Shown here: in pieces, positions 56,574-64,000 of the stretch
How positions within the stretch are numbered: position 1 is the stretch's first letter
How the letters are laid out: every line of letters begins with the position of its first letter
Origin: Clitopilus passeckerianus
Taxonomy: Eukaryota > Basidiomycota > Agaricomycetes > Agaricales > Entolomataceae
DNA: 64,000 nt
Direction: 5' to 3'
NCBI GenBank assembly: GCA_944990035.1
Contig: CALYLX010000159.1
Coordinates: forward strand, 1,240,001-1,304,000
Program-made: the position numbers and the translations under genes
Notes under the pieces: model-generated
The model's input: the letters and a program-made list of their open reading frames with translations, nothing else
What the model was told of the DNA's origin: nothing
Databases searched by the model: none

Positions 56574-57860
56574 TTTGGGCGAGAGAATGAACGTCAAGGA
56601 TCGCTGGGATCTATGTGAAGTCTGGCAGGAAGTAGGATCGGGCAAAGGGAGCAGAGCACAAAAGATGGTGTGGAAAGAAAGGGACCCGTCCCAGAGCAGG
56701 AAAGAATACGCTGGAAGGAAAGAAAAGAGAGGAATGAGGAATGGTAAATGCCTCAGCTCTTTCATTTATACAGTTCGTTCAGCATGGTCGATCATCTCGT
56801 GAGTACAATTATCGTTGTCCAATTCAAGGGTAGGGTGAGCGTAAAGATCCGAGAAACTGGTAACATGGCAATTGTGACGATGATTTTACAAATAGGTGAC
56901 AGCGTTGCTGGGGAGATGTGGAACCGGTAGAAAGGAAGCGATGGTCGTCTGCAAGACCGCATGCTTAATGAAAGAACATATTTTTAGTTGTTGTTCATAA
57001 AGCAGGCCGGAGTTGCCCTTATTGTTATTGTTGTTGCCTATGTTAAACCATGTGTAGCCTTGAGGGCGCAAAAGAACCTGCACGCTGTGTTCCAGCAAGT
57101 GAAAGTGGACTGGGCAGAGTCAACTCACCGATTTTCAGAAAATGTTCGTATCCAAATCCATGGGAATGGATGGGAACGAAGTTGTGGTAACGACGGTGTT
57201 CGTGAGTGATTGCAACATGAACAATCCCCCTAGAGGGAATCATATGACCTTCTATCGGGTTTTATGGATCTGGTGAGATTCACTAGAACAAGATCTCTTG
57301 AGGACACTGGGAGTCACAGTTATTATTATCGTCTACAGTGACAGGATCTGCTTGGTTCTAATAGCGGGGAACGCTGTTTTGAAGGATAAGAGTGTCTGCC
57401 GAATGTCCAGCATTCAGCTGTCCATTCAGTTCATGGATCATGCAGACCCTTGCCCAATCCACCCCGTTTTTGAGGCACAAAATGCTGCAGAATTTTGGTG
57501 GCTTCGGACAAACTACATATATTTGCGACTTCATATATTTTTAGACATCGCAAGTAACTAGGCTGCTCGACCCTGTAGGCATGCATGATGAACGCTGCTT
57601 CGCCATCCCTCTCGCGGACCGATGCCTGTAGTAACAGCGGTCACTAAGAACCACAGGCGAGGATCATCCTCTTTGTCCAGCATCGGACCGACTGGTTGAT
57701 CAGTTGCTAGCTGCATTATGGAGTGGCCCAAGGTCACGCAGACGCTCATGGTTAATTTCCAGAACTGACAGGATGGAGGGTCCGTTCGTCGCTCGAGTCC
57801 GAATCTCGAGTGTCCTTAAGCGTCTAGGTAAAGACAACCGTTAACTCAATATTGAACCAA
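56574..57860. other. Gene-free region, 1.3 kb
   Basis: Promoter of the Egh16-like gene, then sequence without coding character. A T-arm-like inverted repeat at about 57799-57817 does not extend to a tRNA. Confidence 0.55.
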
Positions 57861-59511
57861 TTATGGACACGCAACGCACCAATGTTTCCATTTCTTCTTG
57901 ACAACATCTTGATATCGTTGTTCCCAGCCTTCCTCTGCGGGATCCGCGTCATACAGCCAGGTGAGAGAGCGAATTAGCCTCTCCATGTCGCGGTTGTTGT
58001 AGTAATTGTGACCTCCCCTTGGGAACTCGATGCCTGCATACCGCGTTTGAGATGAGGCTGGTGAAATTGCCTCAGGAGAAGTGGCAAAGAGTGCGTATTC
58101 GGATTCTGCAGGAGGGATGCAGAAAAGCCTGCACTTGTCCAGATACAACGGGTTTTCAGAAAAGTGCACATATCCAAGTTGCGATGGCGGAAGTGCCGGC
58201 ACGCCTGCGAACTGTCGTCAGTAATGAAGCTCCTCCATTGTAAAACGGACATACCATCGTTGTAGGCCTTTAGTGAGTATTCAAGGAAAGCATCTTCCCC
58301 GTGGTTCTCTATATATGTGGCAACTAACTGTTTCCAGTAATTCACCAGAGATGGATCGCCGCTTCGAGGGGCGCCAAAAATCACGAGTTTAATGCGGATT
58401 CCTGGTGGTAGCATTGGGATACCAGCTTGTTTGTCATCTGCCGCGCGAAGGAGGTCTAAACAAAGAAGATAAGAGACTGCGCCTCCCATGCTATGTCCAG
58501 TAATGACGAGCTCAGCGACATCATTATGGGCCAATCCATCTTCAATTGCTCCGAACAAGCACTTCTGAACACCTTTGTACAGGCCCCAGAATCCAGAGTG
58601 CACTTTTCCCATCTTGGACGGATGGCGATGCATCAGAGCTCGAAGGTCGTGAAAGGCGAGAAGTGCTGACTGAGTTCCGCTGATCGCCACCACTAGCTGC
58701 CTGGTAGTGTGACGATAAGTAACGTAGGCAGGAAGGTCTGCGAGTCGACCTTTACAGCTTTTGACGATGGTACATTCTTGCAGGACGGGATAACCTTCCA
58801 GAGGAAACCCGAGCTCGGAAAGCTTGGTCGCGTGCTCGTGCAGAAATTCGAATGGGACAGGACTGTAAACTAACTCAGAAAATTGGCCTGACGTGAAACG
58901 AGAAATGTGAGATGCCTGCTGAGGCCATAGGAAGGAAGTAGAACGCACCTAAGTCAGAGATTTCTGCCGTGATATCAGCGGGTGCCAAATCACCCACGGT
59001 TAGGATGTATGAGGATCGTTTGGCAAGAACTTTGAATATCCGTCGAAAATTCATGAGCTTTTCTGAGGAATACATCCTCACTTGCTCGGTCGTCAGGTCG
59101 TATTTGTGCTTCCAGTGCATTTGGAGCACGCAGTTGATGTTAAGCAGGCGGGTGCATTGCCAAATTCCTTCTGGCTAGCGCCGTTTGGTGTGGACTGGAT
59201 GCAACCATGGTCCATGATGCTGACATCAGCGTGTTTACGTTCGGCGACTTTATCGGCATTCAAGTCGTAATGACCAGTGTATACTACTCAAAGTAAGCTT
59301 TGTCAATGACGGTCTGTCTTTGGGGGTAATGATCTCCAAAAAATATCTGGGAAGCACCATTTGACTTGGGCTCGCGCCTCCTGTGCTGCCGACCTCAGTC
59401 ATCATGATTCGGCAGTCTTTCGCCGCTACAACCAGGAAGGCTTCTTCGTCCAGGGGAGAAGTCCTCAATCAAGGCCTTCGTGCCAGCTACTCGCGGAGAA
59501 TCGACTTACAT
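57861..59511 (-). CDS. Class 3 (alpha/beta) lipase
   Basis: Exons 59288-59463, 58949-59170, 58255-58887, 57861-58204, with two more bases (59510-59511) if the ATG is split by an intron; 1377 nt, 458 residues. The lipase core is clear: GHSMGGAVSYLLCLDLL with the catalytic Ser, the Asp of AYNDGVPALPP, and the His of GGHNYYN. The segment MHWKHKYDLTTEQVRMYSSEKL before the core is shared by a group of basidiomycete class 3 lipases. No signal peptide is evident, so it may act inside the cell. The 5' end, including the weak donor GTAGTA at 59287, is inferred from frame. Confidence 0.85.
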
Positions 59512-61034
59512 AGAGCTACACTATCACTTAATCCTATCGCTGGGTTCCTCCAATTCTTGGGTGGCCATGCACTCTCAGCATGTTAACTGAGGTCGGGGTG
59601 AGGATCCAAATACTGTTGTCATTAGGCAGCTCCAACAACGCACCGAATTCTGCCAGAGTTCGTTGAAGTTAGATCTCTGTCTGAAACGTTCTTGAGGCAT
59701 GCAAGGACGACAGAGACTAAGGCTAGGATTGGTTCACGACTTACGAATATGTAGGCTATTGCTGACCTTAGCGAGCCTGAGTTTTGCTCGCATGTCGTTG
59801 TCTCTGAACAGCGCCGGGTTACCGTCACCACATTACCCGTCTTGTAAGTACTCGGCAAGACTTTTTGGGCGAGCCGCCAGGAAAATAGGCAAGGGCCCGG
59901 AAGCCGTTCGCCCGTGGGTCCAAGGGGCCGATGTAGTATGTACCATAGCAAGAAACAAGATCTCGGTTAGCTGGGAGATAATGTAGGTGTCCATCAGGGC
60001 ATGGTTGATATTGGGGTAGCGGCATGGGATTTTCGAGACTCGGAGGGACCCCCACTATCCCCAGAATGATTCTGCCTCAACCGAAAGTGAATGAGCGGTT
60101 GCATGATAGGCATAGTTGGGTCCTATATCGCCCTCTGCTGCGGGTCAAGGCTGTCGATGGTGCTCAGGTCCAGGCCGCAATACGAGTAGGACGCAACATT
60201 TAGGCGGAATGGGCATCCCCTCGAGCTAAAGTTCCACATCTGCGTAAGCATTGGCAGGGCATGGCAGGGGCGAAGTAAAACGAACACTTCCTTGGAACGT
60301 CGTGTCAGCTATATTGGGCTCATACTTTCCGCTTGTGCTGCTCCTTGGGTGCTGCCGGCGGAATCACCTCGAGGTGCGTATTTTTTCTTGCGCTCCCCCG
60401 ATTCCCCGAAGTGTTAGGATCTGTCATCACGTGTTAACTCACCCTGCAAGCGGCAACAGGCGAGACTCAACACAGATTCTGCCATTTCCTTTGAGCCATC
60501 GGCGACCAGAATGAAAAGCAATGACAACGTCAAAGGGATTCAATGCTTGGAACGCAAATGTCAAATATACAGCACCCTATGACAGTTCAATCCCTTTGCC
60601 ACAAACAACAAACGCAACTCCAAAAGACGCGCATCCCCTTGAAAAATATAAGGGCCGCTCCCCACTTGCTTCAGTTACCTTGTTCCGCGTCGGACACAAT
60701 TTATCCCCATGCGTCTATTTGTGAAATTTGCCGTGTTCTCTCCGTCCTTTCTCTTCTGAAAATGTGTAAAGTTAACTTTGCCGAACAAGTGGAAGAACTT
60801 CGATAGGTTGGCAGCGCCTTTAGGTATCGCATCAGCTGCCATATCGACTTCAGCGATCGAATTCTCAGGGCACTTTTGGCTCCGCCTTCGCATCTGGCTT
60901 CCCTGAATTGACTGTCGGCCTTATAAATGCTTGGTCGTCCACTGACTCGATTATCCTCGTGCTTGGGGAAGCCCCAATCCTTTTCTCTCATTTGACCTCT
61001 TTCACACCTCACCCAACCTCGCCTTCCACCAACA
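59512..61034. other. Gene-free region, 1.5 kb
   Basis: Minus-strand frames at 59622-60055 contain a short stretch (GERLPGPCLFSWRLAQKVL) vaguely like a P450 N-terminus but lead nowhere. No supported gene. The promoter of the DUF6533 gene is at the right end. Confidence 0.5.
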
Positions 61035-62644
61035 ATGCCTGACTGGAAATCACCTCTCGAGTTGCAGACTGATGCACTCATATTCAACAAGCTGAATCAC
61101 GCTCTCTTGGGTATCTATGCGTAAGTTGTGCTAAACTTACGCTTGCCAGTAGTAGCCCATGATTCTTTCCAGTTATGAGTGGTTGATATCCCTCAACTTT
61201 GAATGGGATTTGATTTCTGGAAAAAAGCGCTTCCGCTGGCCTCTGGTATGCTTCCTCATTGTTCACAGCGTCGAGTCAATGCTGATATTCTCCAAGTTCT
61301 TCTATTTCGCGAATCGATACCTTTTACTCTTCGCCCTGATTGGCATGTAAGTCGCTTCCTCACCTACATGCTGACATGCAGTTAATGTTATTGCATAGTG
61401 TAATTGCTCTCGACATCACAACGTACTGAAGTTCCCTTCGTACTCTCGAGATATTCGACTGACTTGACCTTCATACAATAGTAAAATTGACTGCCAGTCG
61501 CTCTATCTGTTCAATCAGGTACGTATCTGTGCCTCTTGCTTGTCGTGATGATACTCAACCTCCCATAGCTAGCCGGAAACGCTGCGGTCGGTCTCGCGAG
61601 CATTAACCTTTCGATCCGCACGTAAGTTCTCAGCATCACCGGGAGAATGGCCACTAATGAGATTGACAGGATGGCTGTATGGTCCCAAAATCGATACATT
61701 GTGGCCTTCTTAGTCGTTATGATCCTAGGACACTGGTCGCTGATTCTTCAAGGTAAGAGGGCCTTCTAGTGCTGTTTGGATCCAGACATTCAATTCCGAC
61801 GTGCGCAGGGGTTCTTCTCAAGGCTACTTGGGTCGACGGCGTGGGCTGCGTGATTACTTCAACAAATAACACGGTTCTGGCTGCCACCTTCATTTATTCT
61901 ATGTGTTTCGATCTTTCCGTCTTGACTCTCAACGCGTATAAACTGGTTGGAAGCAATTCTCGCTCTAGCGGATTGGCAGGAAGTAGGATAGCCAAGATGA
62001 TCTTCGAAGACGGCTTGATCTTCTTTATCATTGCGTACGTTTTCTTTTTCCTCGTGCCTCGGCTTTGCGCTAAACTCGGTTTCTACCTGGCAGTTTCCTC
62101 GCAAACTTGATTGCCACCGTCTTCATGCTGTTAAACCTCAATCAAATCATGAGCGTCATCTTCAACGTGCCTGCAGCCGTCGCATCAACAGTAAGTGGCA
62201 CTACACCGGTGCTTTATAGAACTGTGTTCATATTATCGTTCTAGATCGTCGCCTGCCGAGTAGTCCGTCGATTGACTAACTTCCAGAATCGTGCCGCCGA
62301 AATCTAGTACGTTCATCTCTACGTACTTCTTATTAAACGGACATTAATTGTGTGAACAGCGGCGCTGCATCATCCCACTCTGCTAATATCAACTTCCGTA
62401 GTAACCATACCGCTCAAAGACAAGTCTCGACCGTGCAATCCTTCAAGCCCAAGGTTGGGGTCCATGTTCAGGTATGTACCCTTTTCATTCAGTACATGGA
62501 TTATTTGCTGAGCAGTCTTCGTAGATGGAGACGTTCACCCAAGAAGATACTCTCGAGAGCGGCAGCAATGTCGAATCCAAAGACCCCTACCCCGAATCAG
62601 CAACTGCTTCTGATTATGAGGACGCTAAACGCCCGTCATTGTAG
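61035..62644 (+). CDS. DUF6533-type integral membrane protein
   Basis: Twelve exons (61035-61120, 61173-61245, 61297-61346, 61399-61422, 61482-61518, 61569-61621, 61670-61752, 61809-62034, 62094-62190, 62245-62306, 62360-62471, 62525-62644) sum to 1023 nt, 340 residues. The opening YEWLISLNFEWDLISGKKRF RWPL is the typical DUF6533 start, followed by about seven hydrophobic helices. The cytosolic tail is Ser- and acid-rich (QEDTLESGSNVESKDPYPE). A 51-nt in-frame intron (61246-61296) was removed to match the family. Exons of 24 and 37 nt occur. The function of this basidiomycete-expanded family is unknown. Confidence 0.87.
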
Positions 62645-64000
62645 ACATTGAACCTTCTTAAATCTTGTGCCTGCCCTTTCGACTTCGACCGTCAAAATTA
62701 TTGTTATTACTGTATAAACTCATATTTTTGTGGAGACTTTGGAGTTAGATACCCAGATGTTCATAATATCTGTATATGCACGGTTGAATTAGTATTAGAT
62801 TGATGGAATAGACATTATTGTCGAATATTATGTCAAGCCCGCCAGCGTGTGTTCAACCGCTTACGGAAATGAAAACCACACTGGAAATGAAGTGCCAACT
62901 TGAAGGCAAATAGGCAGAGAATCATACTCATGCCGGTGACATGGGCGGGTTCAGGTTTGTTCCTAGTCCTGACTCTATCACCACCTCTATCACCACTGAC
63001 TGCTAACTTGAAGTTGCCTCCGACGGCAAGATTACAGCAAAGCCGCAGGGAAAGAGCCCCATTATGGAGAGGGCAGCGACTAGAGTAGATCTGAGGGTGA
63101 ATCGACACTTACGATGCCATAGGGCCCTCCGAGTCGCACTCTCTAGTTCGCTCTAGGGCGTATGACCGATGACCGCTCTGAGCCTCAAAGTTGCTGCGCT
63201 CAAACACCTCACATGGCGGGTGACATAGATAGCCTTATTTGTCGACTTGTAGCATACTGTATTGAGTAATTACAAGCAATGTCCGGCATTTTGATGAGGC
63301 CACACCCTGCATCCATTCTGCCCTGAACTTCCCTTTGGGGGCTTTTGAGGAGATTGCAAGTAGATTGGACACCCAGATCTCAAGAGGTTTTAAACATTGA
63401 ATGGGATCTTGATAGTCGTATTCGGTTCGTCCACGGCGTAAATTAAAAGAAAATGCCTATTCATGACACGTCTTTGACATGATAAACGGAATCAAAACAT
63501 ATCGTTGTCACATGAAAAGTTTCACAGAGTTTGCACCTTGATAAGCGGGATGAAAAAGAAATATGGAAGTCACGGCTAGAATATATAGATGAGGCTACTT
63601 GAGGGTCACTTCTGCAGCTTCTGAATGATAGGCAAGGTCACTGGTGTCTACTGATCGAATCCCCGTGCTCTCCGTGCCGTCGGAGAGGGTGAGAGTGCCA
63701 CCAAGGTGGCGATCATCTTCGGTTGAAAGTAACTGTCAGAACAGATCCAGCTCAATCTATTGAAAGGGAGATCGTAGACCCGTCGGGCTCAGCCATTTGC
63801 TGTCCTGACAGCTTGCTGAGAGCTCGCGGCATGTTCCAGACTGCAGCTCCTGTGGTGAGCAGCGGTCTTAGCAAATTTCAACTGGCGTATTGCGCTTAGC
63901 TCAGAAGAAAAGATTCCTTGTGCTTCAAAGAGGGTTGGTAAGGGTTTTCGGTCGTTGGAAGGTAACCTCCGGCCTGTGTCTCGACTCTTGACCAAGCGCA
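62645..64000. other. Gene-free right end of the window
   Basis: No supported gene in 1.36 kb. Short frames at 62833-63108 (-) and 63789-63995 (-) show no domain; a gene beginning beyond the edge cannot be excluded. Confidence 0.5.

Noticed and set aside
57735..57825. tRNA gene suggested by a T-arm-like repeat (CTCGAG, 7-nt loop, CTCGAG) at 57799-57817
   Set aside because: An acceptor stem with one mismatch can be drawn, but no D arm or anticodon stem pairs, and the loop is TCCGAAT rather than TTCGAAT.
59622..60055. Cytochrome P450-like fragment (GERLPGPCLFSWRLAQ)
   Set aside because: Only a short proline-rich match; no heme loop, I-helix or ExxR motif follows in any frame.

Overview
The window is nuclear DNA of a filamentous basidiomycete, most likely an agaricomycete (mushroom-forming fungus). 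Pointers are a class I hydrophobin, a Grifola-type peptidyl-Lys metalloendopeptidase, DUF6533-type and other basidiomycete 7TM proteins, genes cut by many 47-80 nt introns, and a nest of Ty3/gypsy retrotransposons. The species cannot be named from the sequence alone.

Bases 1-15,884 are retrotransposon on retrotransposon, with every coding frame on the minus strand. The oldest layer (element D) is a Ty3/gypsy element. Its gag is split by a complete young element A (7132-14327, 5-bp target duplication GGAAG). Its pol is cut at 3132/3133 by element C, of the same family as A. C carries an inverted solo LTR inside its own LTR and was itself hit by element B, whose 5' part fills bases 1-1861. Element A is a chromodomain chromovirus. 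It has a putative self-priming primer-binding site, an AUG-free leader of about 770 nt, and two extra reading frames after pol, one with an unusual Cys/His cluster.

From 15,957 onward the sequence is ordinary gene space. I rebuilt 22 genes; the multi-exon models sum to whole codons. In order they are: DNAJC17/Cwf23-like J-protein (+), RNA polymerase I/III subunit AC19 (-), an unknown protein (+), epoxide hydrolase-like (-), a 7TM protein (+), ER cyclophilin (+), GH25 lysozyme 1 (-), an unknown 66-aa protein (+), YVH1 phosphatase (-), GH25 lysozyme 2 (-), DUF2855 (+), two tiny ORFs 11 nt apart (-), Lys-metalloendopeptidase (-), a Num1/Mcp5-like cortical PH protein (+), SEC24 (-), cytochrome P450 (-), hydrophobin (-), GFA1 (-), a secreted Egh16-like protein (-), class 3 lipase (-) and a DUF6533 protein (+).

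There are no operons, but a theme of secretion and the cell surface recurs: two lysozymes, a protease, a hydrophobin, the Egh16-like protein, ER cyclophilin, a COPII coat subunit, and the enzyme that feeds chitin synthesis. Four of the secreted-protein genes share a TATAAAA box 58-107 nt before the start codon. The points most worth checking are the self-priming signal and post-pol ORFs of element A, a run of LC8-like QT motifs in the Num1-like protein, the abnormal splice donors of the cyclophilin gene, and the 11-nt-spaced ORF pair.
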